Shown: positions 43,908-53,320 of the stretch, piece after piece
How the letters are laid out: each line of letters opens with the position of its first letter
How positions within the stretch are numbered: position 1 is the stretch's first letter
Source of the DNA: Bacteroidota bacterium
GTDB taxonomy: Bacteria; Bacteroidota; Bacteroidia; UBA4408
Reading direction: 5' to 3'
DNA length: 64,000 bases
Assembly (NCBI GenBank): GCA_963169745.1
Contig: CAUJCU010000016.1
Location: 50,554 to 114,553, forward strand
The notes under the pieces: model-generated
The model's input: only the letters and a program-made list of their open reading frames with translations
What the model was told of the DNA's origin: nothing
Databases searched by the model: none
Program-made: the position numbers and the translations under genes

Positions 43908-45179
43908 TTACTCTACAAACGCTTTAATTAATTGGCTGTAGTTTCCATTTTGTATTTGTATTAAATACACTCCACTTCCCCAGCTCGAAGTATCAATTTT
44001 ATTCGCTTTATTTTGTGTTATGCGAGTGGTAAAAATTAATTGACCTGTAGTTGTAAAAACACTTAAATGAGCATCTGTCACAGAATTTGGGTTAATAACT
44101 CGAATTTGTCCCTGTTCAGAAATTACTTGCCAAGGAAGTGTATTTTTATCTTGAACACCTAAAGGTGAAACTAAAATTTGCTGCTCCATTGTACTTTCAC
44201 GACAGCCATCAAAAACAGTTAGAGTAACGGTATAAGTCCCCACACCGGTATAAACATGAACCGGGTCTTTCTGGTCAGAAATAGTTCCATCTCCAAAGTC
44301 CCAAGAATATTGCAAAGCATTAGTACTATTATTTGTAAATGTTACTTGGTTGGCCGTAACTACCGATTGTGAGTGTGAAAATAAAGCATGGGGTGTAAAT
44401 TCATTAATATTCCATACAGATAAACTATCAAACACTGTTTGGGAGGCAGTTTGCTGCAACAGAGCTACTTGAGAGGCAGGCAAGCCGGCAGTATAACTTA
44501 GCCCCACCGGAGTATTTTGAAAAATAGTGGCGTAAAAAGTACAAGCAGCCAAATACGTTCCTGCTAAACTGGGGTGACTATTATCAGTTGTATATAAATT
44601 TAAAGTGCTATCAGCCATTCGTAAATACTTAAAGGCTTCGCCTACAGGAGCTACCATAGCTTGATTATCGTCTCCCATTTGCAAATAACTATGACGCAAA
44701 CGATCTTGCATCCCTTCAAAGGTACATAACGGAGGGTAATTAGGGCAGTTTATAGGATCTCCGTATTTTCTCCCCCAAGTCATATAGAACACCACTTGAG
44801 TACAACTGTCATGAGCCAAAATTAAATCATTTAGTTGTGCGGCATAAGGATAAGTTCCTGAAGCTACTTGGCCGGGAGGGAAAGCTGGCATTTGGCTTTG
44901 CTCTTGCAAAATAACAAAATCCCAAGGCTGTGAGTTAATAAGTGAAAGTGTAGTAGTATTGGTTGTGTGTTGTGCAAATGTATATCCACCAGGTGCTGAG
45001 CTGCTAAAAACAATAGTATCGCCTCCTGATAAAGCCAAATTGTACAATACTTGTGGTAAATCATTGGCATACACATAACTGTTACCAATAAAGAGGATGC
45101 GTGTAGGGGCTGCTTTCAGCGAAAAAAAAGAAAGTGAAAGCAAGAAAGTTAGCTTAAAAAATTGAGTAAGTTTAACCAT
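43908..45179 (-). CDS. SGNH-hydrolase-like/PKD surface protein with T9SS-type C-terminal domain
   Basis: 423 residues. Signal peptide 1-23 (ending SLKAA). SGNH/DUF4886-like domain (about 26-250): block I ILFIGNSYVYAND with Ser34 and block V TDNSHPSLAGTYLAA with the Asp/His pair. PKD domain (about 268-345; YSWDFGDGTISDQKDPVH). C-terminal sorting domain (about 350-423) with GVYLIQIQNG, but the usual YPNP motif is replaced by INPN. Likely exported by T9SS and esterase-like. It follows the C1 peptidase gene by 13 bp, so both may be one transcript. Confidence 0.82.
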   Translation of the reverse strand: MVKLTQFFKLTFLLSLSFFSLKAAPTRILFIGNSYVYANDLPQVLYNLALSGGDTIVFSSSAPGGYTFAQHTTNTTTLSLINSQPWDFVILQEQSQMPAFPPGQVASGTYPYAAQLNDLILAHDSCTQVVFYMTWGRKYGDPINCPNYPPLCTFEGMQDRLRHSYLQMGDDNQAMVAPVGEAFKYLRMADSTLNLYTTDNSHPSLAGTYLAACTFYATIFQNTPVGLSYTAGLPASQVALLQQTASQTVFDSLSVWNINEFTPHALFSHSQSVVTANQVTFTNNSTNALQYSWDFGDGTISDQKDPVHVYTGVGTYTVTLTVFDGCRESTMEQQILVSPLGVQDKNTLPWQVISEQGQIRVINPNSVTDAHLSVFTTTGQLIFTTRITQNKANKIDTSSWGSGVYLIQIQNGNYSQLIKAFVE

Positions 45180-45192
45180 TATAAATACTTAT

Positions 45193-46347
45193 TTATTTAA
45201 TGTTTAATTTTTTAGCTATGTCAGCAGGTAAGGCTCGTTTATTAACTAAAATAGAGGTTGTTTTATAATTAAAGTAAGCTTCTGAAACATACAATACCCC
45301 CCCTAAATCATTACTCTCAATACCCCACGAATTTTTTACTTTAAAGTAACGTTTTCCATTTTGATCTTTTGCAGAGCCAACAATATGCATACCATGATCG
45401 TCTGTTGTGCTCAAATTGTCAAATGCTTCCTGTCTTAGTTCTTGAGTAATAATTTTCTCATCAGTAGGATAATTTAATACGGAATCTTTTTCAGCCTGGT
45501 TCATATCTTCTTTATTTTTGAGCGGAACAACCGCTATACCATTTTTGTGTGAAAATCCAAACTCGCTAACATCACTCGCCCAAGCCACAGTGTAATTATT
45601 ATTTATTGCATTTTCAGCAATTTGTTGCATTTCTTTAAGAGGCACATTATACACCTCTCCCCAACTCCAATTATCACTTACTTCTAAAATAAATTTGGTG
45701 TAAAAAGGGTGATGGGTATAAGAACCTATAGCAACATAATCGTCAGCATTCAAGCCTAATTCTGATGCAAAAGATTTTGGATTGTACTTTTTACCATTAT
45801 AATCAAACGTTTCCGGTAGTTTTCCATAATACCCGTCTAGCACATTCTCATACACTTCTTTCCAATTCGGACTTAACTTTCCGTTATTAGGAACTTTTAT
45901 CATTTGGTCAAGCATTGATTTTAAAACATTATCAGCCTCTGTCAATTCAGGCTTACTGCTGCCCTTAATAGGATAAGCTTGTTCGGGAACAACACCTTTT
46001 AGTCTTAATATATTAATAGCATCATGAAATTCACTTCCGGCACCAAAATTTATAGTTCCCTGCATACGAACATATTTTTCACCTTTAATACTATACGTAT
46101 TTCTTACAATAAACATTTCACTCAAATCTACAACCGGTTTACCGGCACGAGCTAATTCTGATTCTAAAAACGACAAAGTAGAATAACTCCAACAAGTACC
46201 GCTTTTATATTGATTTTTAACAGGGGTGTAGGTAATCTCTTTTTCGGCAGTAAATTTAAAACCTCCATTTTTTTTATTAGCAACAGGTTGTGCAAGCAAA
46301 GTAACGCTAATAAGTGATAAAGAAACTACAAGAAATCTATTCTTCAT
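45193..46347 (-). CDS. C1B papain-fold cysteine peptidase (bleomycin hydrolase-like), exported
   Basis: 384 residues from the ATG at 46347. A longer frame to 46413 is rejected because the -7 promoter box at 46374 lies inside it and only the shorter form starts with a clean signal peptide (about 1-20, ending LLAQ). Catalytic Cys52 in YKSGTCWSYS, His in DDHGMHIVGSA and Asn in KVKNSWG. Resembles PepC/bleomycin hydrolase aminopeptidases, but with an export signal, as seen in many Bacteroidota. Followed after 13 bp by the SGNH-PKD gene. Confidence 0.9.
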   Translation of the reverse strand: MKNRFLVVSLSLISVTLLAQPVANKKNGGFKFTAEKEITYTPVKNQYKSGTCWSYSTLSFLESELARAGKPVVDLSEMFIVRNTYSIKGEKYVRMQGTINFGAGSEFHDAINILRLKGVVPEQAYPIKGSSKPELTEADNVLKSMLDQMIKVPNNGKLSPNWKEVYENVLDGYYGKLPETFDYNGKKYNPKSFASELGLNADDYVAIGSYTHHPFYTKFILEVSDNWSWGEVYNVPLKEMQQIAENAINNNYTVAWASDVSEFGFSHKNGIAVVPLKNKEDMNQAEKDSVLNYPTDEKIITQELRQEAFDNLSTTDDHGMHIVGSAKDQNGKRYFKVKNSWGIESNDLGGVLYVSEAYFNYKTTSILVNKRALPADIAKKLNIK

Positions 46348-46373
46348 GATATTTATTTTTAAAAAATTGGTTG

Positions 46374-46381
46374 CAAAGGTA
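46374..46381 (-). promoter_or_regulatory. -7 promoter element for the C1 peptidase gene
   Basis: Minus-strand TACCTTTG matches TAnnTTTG, 27 bp upstream of the ATG at 46347, and lies inside the longer open frame. Confidence 0.55.
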
Positions 46382-46415
46382 CTAATAATTAAATTATTGA
46401 CCCTAAATAACAAGA

Positions 46416-46438
46416 TATCTTCAATTAAACAGAAGATA
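46416..46438 (-). terminator. weak hairpin after the GT2 gene
   Basis: Arms TATCTTC (46416-46422) and GAAGATA (46432-46438) pair over 7 bp, 42 bp past the stop of the GT2 gene. The following run on the minus strand is only moderately T-rich, so the terminator call is tentative. Confidence 0.3.
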
Positions 46439-46479
46439 AGATAAGACCAAAAGGATATTTTTGCTTATGAGCAAATATT

Positions 46480-47241
46480 TTAATTATTGTCGTTTACCCT
46501 GATATATTGTTTCAACTTACTTAAAGGCTTTCGAATTAGAGTAAAAACACCCGGCTTTAAGCCATTAATTAGCCATGCTTTACGATCTTCTCGATTAGCC
46601 ATTATTCTGTTTTTAAGGCTCATGTTGCTTTGCCCACCGGCTCGCATATTTACAAGTAACAAAGGGAGATAGGCAATTTTAATATTATTTTTATGAATTA
46701 GCCTTAGCATCAATTCATAATCAGCAGCCGATTTTAAACTTAAATTAAAATAGCCATACTGTATATAGCACTGTTTTTTAACAAAAAATGTAGGATGTGG
46801 AGGCATCCAACCTTTTAAGAACATACCCTTTTTGTATAAACCTGCTTTCCACTTTCTAATCACTTTACCGGTATTGTTACGATCCACATAATTCAAATCA
46901 CCATAAACAGCATCAGCATTTGTTTTTTTGAACATTTCAACAACTTTACTTACCACATCTGGAGCGGCATACATATCATCAGAATTTAAAGCAACTACAA
47001 TATCGCCATGAGCTGCTCTAATTCCTTTATTAATGGCATCATAAATTCCATAATCTTCTTCACTAATAATTTGTGCAATTTGTTCTTTGTAGCGGTTTAC
47101 TATTTGTAAGGTGCCATCACTAGACTTACCATCAACCACTATAAATTCAATATTTTTATAATCTTGTGATAATACTGATTTTATCGTGTCTTCAAGGGTT
47201 TGAGCACTATTAAAGGTTACAGTTACAATACTAACTTTCAT
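46480..47241 (-). CDS. glycosyltransferase family 2
   Basis: 253 residues. GT-A fold of family GT2: VSIVTVTFNSAQTLEDTIKS, SQDYKNIEFIVVDGKSSDGT and the metal-binding ALNSDDMYA. EDYGIYDAINKGI is the usual GT2 stretch. It transfers a sugar from a nucleotide sugar to a growing polysaccharide at the inner membrane face; specificity unknown. It begins 3 bp after the WcaF-type acetyltransferase stop, so the two are one operon, facing away from the plus-strand polysaccharide genes. Confidence 0.92.
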   Translation of the reverse strand: MKVSIVTVTFNSAQTLEDTIKSVLSQDYKNIEFIVVDGKSSDGTLQIVNRYKEQIAQIISEEDYGIYDAINKGIRAAHGDIVVALNSDDMYAAPDVVSKVVEMFKKTNADAVYGDLNYVDRNNTGKVIRKWKAGLYKKGMFLKGWMPPHPTFFVKKQCYIQYGYFNLSLKSAADYELMLRLIHKNNIKIAYLPLLLVNMRAGGQSNMSLKNRIMANREDRKAWLINGLKPGVFTLIRKPLSKLKQYIRVNDNN

Positions 47242-47244
47242 TTT

Positions 47245-47805
47245 TTATGATTCTATTACTCTTGTTCTAATCGGTTTTGCCGGATTACCTTGGTAAATTG
47301 TGTAAGCCTCCAAATCAGTTGTAGCTATGCTTCCAACAGTTAACAAGGCATGTGAGTTACATTTTACACCCGGACATACCACAGCTTTGGCTCCAATCCA
47401 TGTTCCTTCTTCCAAAATAATTTTACCGGTTATGAGTCCAAAATCAGACTTTTTATAATTGTGATTCCCACATAATAACAGTGCCCCCTGCGAGATACAT
47501 ACATTATCTCCAATACGCACATCATCAAGATTATCAATCCAAACTTCTTCTCCAATCCAAACATCATTCCCAATAGTTAAGCGCCAAGGGTACTTAATAT
47601 TAACCGAGGGTTTAATAACTACCCCATGTCCGACTTTAGCACCAAACATTCGTAACAAATTTATTTTCAACTTACTTATCGGAAGCCAACGTGAGGCAAA
47701 AAAGAACATATTGGTATAATACCAAAGAAACATGGTTGTTTTAGAGGCACCTGGCTTATACCACTTATTATTAAATTTTTTTAGATGTGTTGTTCTTACA
47801 ATCAT
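47245..47805 (-). CDS. WcaF-type polysaccharide O-acetyltransferase
   Basis: 186 residues, left-handed beta-helix acetyltransferase. N-terminal WYKPGASKTTMFLWYYTNM is typical of the WcaF branch; hexapeptide repeats follow (VWIGEEVWIDNLDDVRIGDN, VCISQGALLLCGNHNYKK with the catalytic-type His, and IYQGNPAKPIR at the end). It probably O-acetylates a sugar of the surface polysaccharide made by this locus. First gene of the minus unit; a -7 box lies 17 bp before the ATG. Confidence 0.92.
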   Translation of the reverse strand: MIVRTTHLKKFNNKWYKPGASKTTMFLWYYTNMFFFASRWLPISKLKINLLRMFGAKVGHGVVIKPSVNIKYPWRLTIGNDVWIGEEVWIDNLDDVRIGDNVCISQGALLLCGNHNYKKSDFGLITGKIILEEGTWIGAKAVVCPGVKCNSHALLTVGSIATTDLEAYTIYQGNPAKPIRTRVIES

Positions 47806-47821
47806 TTATAAGTTCGAACTG

Positions 47822-47829
47822 CAAATATA
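47822..47829 (-). promoter_or_regulatory. -7 element of the acetyltransferase-GT2 operon
   Basis: Minus-strand TATATTTG matches TAnnTTTG, 17 bp before the ATG at 47805. It is divergent from the plus-strand box at 47893, so both units of the locus start from one 125-bp region. Confidence 0.5.
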
Positions 47830-47892
47830 TAACAGCTTCCGGATTAAAGTGAATAGATTTTAATTTCTTAGAAAAAGATACAATCATAGGCT

Positions 47893-47900
47893 TATATTTG
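47893..47900 (+). promoter_or_regulatory. -7 element of the GT4-Wzy-GT4-asnB operon
   Basis: TATATTTG matches TAnnTTTG, 30 bp before the ATG at 47931. Same 8-mer as the divergent box at 47822. Confidence 0.55.
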
Positions 47901-47930
47901 TCGAAATTTAAGTTTTGAATAGATAAAACA

Positions 47931-49073
47931 ATGCGTATTGCACTAATTACCGATGGTATTTTCCCTTATGTTATTGGAGGTATGCAAAAGCATTCCTATT
48001 ATTTATGTAAATATCTTGCCCAAGCAGGTGTTGAAATTGACTTATACCATACTAACCAAAGCTCTTATGATATTCACAAATTAGAGCTTTTTACTTTAGA
48101 AGAAAAATCTAAGATTAATTCAATTGTAATTCCTTTTCCAAAATCAGATAAACTTCCAGGCCATTATCTCAGATCTTCATACCAATATTCTGAAGCCGTT
48201 TTTAAAAGTTTTGTAAAAAATCCAAAGGTTGACTTTATATATTGTAAAGGTTTTACCGGATGGAAATTTGCTTTAGAAAAAAATAAAAAAAAATTAAAAA
48301 CCCGTTTTGCTGTTAATTTGCATGGATACGAAATGTTTCAGCCCGCACCGAATTTGAAAGCCCGTTTGGAGCAATATTTACTTTTTCAGGGACCTGTAAA
48401 GTTTATATGCCAAAACGCTGATTATGTTTTCTCTTACGGCTCCAAAATTACTGAAGTTATAAAATCAATTCCTGTTAATGAGAAAAAAATTGTAGCCATA
48501 CCTACCGGAATTGAGACTTCTTGGATTAATGAACAAATAAAACCTACCGGAAATATTAAAAAGATTTTATTTATAGGACGTTATGAAAGAAGAAAAGGAG
48601 TGCAAGAGTTAACTCATGCAATCCAGCAAATTTCTGATATTGATTTTGAGTTTCATTTTATAGGGCCAATTCCTAATCAAAAAAAAGTAAATCTTAAAAA
48701 TGTAATTTATCATGGCTCCATCAGTAATCAAGACGAAATAAAAAAGATAACTCAAAACTGTGATATTTTAGTTTGCCCTAGTTATAGCGAGGGTATGCCC
48801 AATGTTATTATGGAGGGTATGGCTAGTGGTTTGGCTATAGTGGCTACTAATGTAGGTGCTGTAAATTTGCTGGTTAATACACAAAACGGGTATCTGATGG
48901 AACTTCATGAATTACCTAATTTGCACAACATACTTAAAGACATAATAAAATTAAGTGCTGCGGAAATTGATAGCATGAAAAGCACTTCGGTAAACAGAAT
49001 TAAATCAAATTTTTTATGGGAACACATAGCCCAATTGCATATCCATTTTTTTAATCACCCCAATAATATTTAA
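47931..49073 (+). CDS. glycosyltransferase family 4
   Basis: 380 residues, GT-B fold. N-terminal IALITDGIFPYVIGGMQKHS and donor-binding part KKILFIGRYERRKGVQEL, CPSYSEGMPNVIMEGMAS and GLAIVATNVGA, with the E-x7-E motif. Retaining transferase that adds a sugar to the polysaccharide precursor on the cytoplasmic side. First of four plus-strand genes; 15 bp to the polymerase. Confidence 0.92.
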   Translation: MRIALITDGIFPYVIGGMQKHSYYLCKYLAQAGVEIDLYHTNQSSYDIHKLELFTLEEKSKINSIVIPFPKSDKLPGHYLRSSYQYSEAVFKSFVKNPKVDFIYCKGFTGWKFALEKNKKKLKTRFAVNLHGYEMFQPAPNLKARLEQYLLFQGPVKFICQNADYVFSYGSKITEVIKSIPVNEKKIVAIPTGIETSWINEQIKPTGNIKKILFIGRYERRKGVQELTHAIQQISDIDFEFHFIGPIPNQKKVNLKNVIYHGSISNQDEIKKITQNCDILVCPSYSEGMPNVIMEGMASGLAIVATNVGAVNLLVNTQNGYLMELHELPNLHNILKDIIKLSAAEIDSMKSTSVNRIKSNFLWEHIAQLHIHFFNHPNNI

Positions 49074-49088
49074 TTGCCTTAAGCAGAA

Positions 49089-50363
49089 ATGTTAAATAAC
49101 ACACGTATAACTTTATTAATTTTTATTTCTGTATTCGTAAGCTCAATTACTTTCTTTAATGCTCCTTTTGAAGGTTATCTTCATTATATTATCTTTTTAA
49201 TTCTTTTACCAGGTTTCTACGCTCGTTTTGGGTTTCCTAAAATGCCAGTAAAATTGCTCTTCATTCCAGCCTTACTGGGAGTTCTACAAATTTATGCAGG
49301 TAATAATACTTGGGCCGGATTCTTAAAAATTTTTATTGGTGTTATGCTATCAACCAGCTTTTATCAATATGTTCTTATGCACTATAAATTTGATGTTGAA
49401 AAAATTTTTACCTATTACATGAAAGGTGCCTATATAGTTTCCATTATTGGGCTTATACAAGTAGTAAGTTATTATGTTGGTTTTTCTCCGGGTTATGATT
49501 TCAAATGGTTATTCAATAAATGGGGTGTTGTTCCCAACTCCAGTGGCGGTATTCGGATGAATTCTATTTTTAGTGAAGCTTCTCAATGTGCTATTTTGCT
49601 TTCGCCTGCTGTTTTTGTTTCAATGTACAACATCATTTTTAGGAGAAATTACTTTCTTCATACTCAAAAAGGACTTATTATTATTTTAGCCTCAATCCTA
49701 ACCACCTCTTCTACCGGTTTAATCGGTGTTTTGATTTCGGCTACTTTAATAGTACTAAATCATGCTAAGATTTCAAATTTTATAGGGTTTGGTTTCGTAT
49801 TTCTTACTCTTGGCTCTGTAGCTTACAATAATGTTCCTGAAGTACGAAAGCGCGTTGACAGCAGTATTGGACTTTGGGTTGAAGACGATTTTTCTATAGA
49901 CAATATGAACTCATCGAGTTTTGTTCTCTATAATAACTACCATATTGCTCTCGAAAATTTTAAAAATAATCCTTTAGCCGGCAGTGGATTGGGTTCGCAC
50001 TCTGTGGCCTTCGATAAATATTCATTAACCAAACAAGCTGGGATTTTAAATGTAGAGTTCAACAAGTCAGATGCTAATAGTATGTTTTTGCGTCTTTTAT
50101 CTGAAACAGGAATCATAGGTGTAGGCTTTTTCATATTGTTTATCGGAAAATTTTATATTTTTAGAAGTCGCAAACACCCCGAATCAACTCAATGGATAAT
50201 TGGTAGTGCCGTATTAGTCATCATCCTTTTATACTTGCTTCGTCAGGGAAATTATTTTATAAATGGGTTTCCAATTTTTATGTGGATATATTATTACAAT
50301 TACGTGACCTATAAAGAAGTATATGGAGTAAAAAACAGTTCTCTTCAAAAAAACACGCCCTAA
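49089..50363 (+). CDS. O-antigen ligase/polymerase-like membrane protein (Wzy-like)
   Basis: 424 residues, about 11-12 predicted membrane helices with a large periplasmic loop (about 240-310) and the Wzy_C-like motif NPLAGSGLGSHSVAF. Such proteins polymerise or ligate lipid-linked repeat units. In this position, between two GT4 genes, a Wzy polymerase is the best reading, though ligases of the WaaL type share the fold. Ends 3 bp before the next start. Confidence 0.82.
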   Translation: MLNNTRITLLIFISVFVSSITFFNAPFEGYLHYIIFLILLPGFYARFGFPKMPVKLLFIPALLGVLQIYAGNNTWAGFLKIFIGVMLSTSFYQYVLMHYKFDVEKIFTYYMKGAYIVSIIGLIQVVSYYVGFSPGYDFKWLFNKWGVVPNSSGGIRMNSIFSEASQCAILLSPAVFVSMYNIIFRRNYFLHTQKGLIIILASILTTSSTGLIGVLISATLIVLNHAKISNFIGFGFVFLTLGSVAYNNVPEVRKRVDSSIGLWVEDDFSIDNMNSSSFVLYNNYHIALENFKNNPLAGSGLGSHSVAFDKYSLTKQAGILNVEFNKSDANSMFLRLLSETGIIGVGFFILFIGKFYIFRSRKHPESTQWIIGSAVLVIILLYLLRQGNYFINGFPIFMWIYYYNYVTYKEVYGVKNSSLQKNTP

Positions 50364-50366
50364 ATT

Positions 50367-51419
50367 ATGCCTAAAATTATTTTTCTTTATACTGAACTGG
50401 CTGGATACTTTTTATCATGCATAAATGAGCTTTTGTTAAAATCAGAGGCTGAAATTCATATTATACGATGGCCTGTAAATAGCGAAGCACCGTTCCACTT
50501 TGAGTTTACCGAAAAAATCAGGGTGTACAACAGACATGAATTAGACGGTAATAAATTGATTTCTTTGGTTAATGAAATTAAGCCTGATATTATTTATTGC
50601 AGCGGTTGGGTAGATAAAGGATATTTAAAAGTATGTCGTAGTTATCGCTCTCATGTTCCCGTAATTGTTGGATTTGATAATCAATGGCAGGGAACAATAA
50701 AACAATATTTAGGAACTTTATTAAGTTTTAAAAAAATACATCCGTATTTTAATTATTGTTGGGTTCCAGGAAAACCACAATTTGAATTTGCCTTACGGCT
50801 GGGTTTTAAATCTTCTCACATTCTAACAGGTTTTTACTCGGCCAATTATGATTGGTTTCACAGCCTCTATACAAAAAGCAGAGAACACAAATTACAACAT
50901 TACCCCAAACGATTTATTTATGTAGGACGATATTATGATTTTAAGGGGGTTGAGGAAATGTGGAAAGCCTTTATACAATTTGACAAGCGGCTAAATACAG
51001 ATTGGGAACTATGGTGTTTAGGAGCGGGTAGTATTAAGCCTCCTGAACATCCTAAAATCAAACATTTTGGTTTTGTGCAACCCAGTGAGTTAGAACCATA
51101 TATTCGCCAAACCGGAGTATTTATTTTACCCAGTAGGTTTGAACCTTGGGGTGTTGTAGTTCACGAATTTGCTGCTGCCGGATTTCCCTTATTGTGTAGT
51201 CGTGCTGTTGGCGCTAACTCTGCCTTTTTAGAAGAGGGAGTTAATGGTTATGCATTTGAACCGAACGACAGCTTATCTATTGAAAAAGTTCTAGAAAAAA
51301 TTACAGAAAAGAACTCCAAAGAACTCATAGAAATGGGAGAAATAAGTATAAAAAAAGCATCACAAATTACACCCAAAAAATGGGTAGAAAGCTTAATGAG
51401 TGTTTTGAAAAAAAAATAA
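50367..51419 (+). CDS. glycosyltransferase family 4 (second)
   Basis: 350 residues, GT-B fold. FIYVGRYYDFKGVEEMWKAF, FGFVQPSELEPYIRQ and PSRFEPWGVVVHEFAAAGF are typical of family 4 donor domains. N-terminal half is divergent (PKIIFLYTELAGYF). Starts 3 bp after the polymerase and ends 1 bp before asnB, so translation of the four genes is coupled. Sugar specificity unknown. Confidence 0.9.
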   Translation: MPKIIFLYTELAGYFLSCINELLLKSEAEIHIIRWPVNSEAPFHFEFTEKIRVYNRHELDGNKLISLVNEIKPDIIYCSGWVDKGYLKVCRSYRSHVPVIVGFDNQWQGTIKQYLGTLLSFKKIHPYFNYCWVPGKPQFEFALRLGFKSSHILTGFYSANYDWFHSLYTKSREHKLQHYPKRFIYVGRYYDFKGVEEMWKAFIQFDKRLNTDWELWCLGAGSIKPPEHPKIKHFGFVQPSELEPYIRQTGVFILPSRFEPWGVVVHEFAAAGFPLLCSRAVGANSAFLEEGVNGYAFEPNDSLSIEKVLEKITEKNSKELIEMGEISIKKASQITPKKWVESLMSVLKKK

Positions 51420-51420
51420 T

Positions 51421-53310
51421 ATGTGTGGAATTAACGGAATTATAGGAATAGAAAATCGTGATGTGTCAGCCCACTTACTTAGTGCAATGAATAAAAAAAT
51501 GGCACATCGTGGGCCTGATGATGAAGGTATTTTTGCAGATTCGGATATTGCCTTAGCACAAAGGCGCTTGTCTATTATTGATTTATCTGCTGCCGGGCAC
51601 CAGCCTATGTGGTGTAATGATAAACGTTATTGTATTGTGTACAATGGCGAAATCTATAATTTTAAAGAATTACGATTTGATTTGGAAAGAGCCATATATG
51701 GCAGTAACAATAAACCTTATCATTTTAAAACCTCAACAGATACGGAGGTTATACTTGCTGCCTATAGCCGTTGGGGAAAAAATTGTCTCGAAAAACTAAA
51801 TGGAATGTTTGCTTTTGCTATTTGGGACACTCAAAATAAAGAACTCTTTATAGCACGCGACAGACTTGGAATAAAGCCTCTTTATTACTGTAAAAATAAC
51901 AACATTTTGGCTTTTTCATCTGAGATAAGAGCCCTTCTAGAATCAGATATAATAAGTCGTAAAATAAATCACGAAGCTTTTACCGATTATCTAAGGTATC
52001 AAACTGTACACGCACCTCAAACTATTATAAAAGGGGTGTTCATGCTCATGCCCGGACATTATATTCAAGCCAACACAAAAGAATATAAGATAGAAAAATA
52101 CTGGGATTTAAAAAACTATGCCCCTCAAAAACAAATTGATCTTCCCTATGCTGAAGTATGTAAAAAAGTAAATGATCTGTTCGAAAAAGCGGTGCAACGC
52201 AGGCTAATTGCTGATGTGCCATTTGGAGCTTTCCTTTCGGGAGGAATTGACAGCAGTGCAGTAGTGGCTATGATGAGTAAAGTTGCTACAAGTAAAGTAA
52301 AAACTTTTTCAGTGGTATTCAACGATCCTCAATTTAGTGAAGCTAAATACGCCCGAATCATTGCAGAAAAATACCAAACAGAGCATCATGAGATCATGTT
52401 AAATCCTGACGATTTTAAAGACGAACTATATGCTGCCTTATCCAGTATGGATCATCCAAGTGGTGATGGTCCAAATACCTATGTTGTAAGTAAAGCCACT
52501 AAAAAGGCTGGCATTACAATGGCTCTTTCCGGATTAGGTGGCGATGAGCTTTTTGCAGGATATGAAATTTTTAATCGTACACTAAAACTACAAAAATGGC
52601 AATGGTTAGCTGCCATTCCGGGAATATCTATAGCTGCCCAGGTAAACGAAAAGTTGCGCCCTGGAATTGCATCGTCTAAAATTTCTGAACTTTTTGAACT
52701 TAATTCTCTTCAATTTAAAAACACCTACCCTTTGTCTCGTAAAGTTCTATTGGAAGAGCAGATAATGAGGCTATTAACTCCGTTAGGCTACATTCGTAAA
52801 AATCAAGTTGCAGAACTCATTAAAGCTATTGTTCCAAACTCTTTTGGTTTGTTGTCGGCTGTTAGTATGGCCGAAATTAGCACTTACATGCAAAATATTC
52901 TATTGCGTGATACTGACCAAATGAGCATGGCTCACGCACTCGAAATAAGAGTTCCTTTTTTGGACTATCAACTGGTTGAATTTGTTATGTCATTACCAGA
53001 CAAATACAAAGTTCCTCTCACTCCAAAGAAACTGCTCTGCGATGCCTTAGGTGATATGTTACCGTCTGAAATAGTAAATAGGCCTAAAATGGGTTTTACT
53101 CTACCTTGGAAAAACTGGTTAAAGAATGATTTAAACGAAATTTGTCAAACTCAAATCCAAGCTTTTAAACATAACCCATACTTTAACGAGGGTGAGATAC
53201 AAAAACTATGGCAGCGTTTTCTCAATGACGACCCCTTAGTACCATGGAGTCGAATTTGGTATCTTGTTGTCTTGCAATTCTGGATTAGTGAGAATAAGAT
53301 TCAATTCTAA
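51421..53310 (+). CDS. asnB: asparagine synthase (glutamine-hydrolysing), AsnB type
   Basis: 629 residues. N-terminal glutamine amidotransferase with the nucleophile Cys2 (MCGINGIIG), then RGPDDEGIF and YNGEIYNF. Synthetase domain with the PP-loop FLSGGIDSSAVVAM and ALSGLGGDELFAGYE. AsnB-like proteins in polysaccharide loci often do not make asparagine but amidate sugar acids or other precursors (family knowledge, inference here). Last gene of the plus operon; followed by a shared terminator. Confidence 0.93.
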   Translation: MCGINGIIGIENRDVSAHLLSAMNKKMAHRGPDDEGIFADSDIALAQRRLSIIDLSAAGHQPMWCNDKRYCIVYNGEIYNFKELRFDLERAIYGSNNKPYHFKTSTDTEVILAAYSRWGKNCLEKLNGMFAFAIWDTQNKELFIARDRLGIKPLYYCKNNNILAFSSEIRALLESDIISRKINHEAFTDYLRYQTVHAPQTIIKGVFMLMPGHYIQANTKEYKIEKYWDLKNYAPQKQIDLPYAEVCKKVNDLFEKAVQRRLIADVPFGAFLSGGIDSSAVVAMMSKVATSKVKTFSVVFNDPQFSEAKYARIIAEKYQTEHHEIMLNPDDFKDELYAALSSMDHPSGDGPNTYVVSKATKKAGITMALSGLGGDELFAGYEIFNRTLKLQKWQWLAAIPGISIAAQVNEKLRPGIASSKISELFELNSLQFKNTYPLSRKVLLEEQIMRLLTPLGYIRKNQVAELIKAIVPNSFGLLSAVSMAEISTYMQNILLRDTDQMSMAHALEIRVPFLDYQLVEFVMSLPDKYKVPLTPKKLLCDALGDMLPSEIVNRPKMGFTLPWKNWLKNDLNEICQTQIQAFKHNPYFNEGEIQKLWQRFLNDDPLVPWSRIWYLVVLQFWISENKIQF

Positions 53311-53320
53311 TCTACAAGGT

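Noticed and set aside
46348..46413. 22-residue extension of the C1 peptidase
   Set aside because: The promoter box at 46374-46381 is inside it, and the clean signal peptide starts at the ATG at 46347.
46480..53310. Complete Wzx/Wzy capsule locus
   Set aside because: No flippase, initiating transferase or export genes are seen; only part of such a pathway is present.
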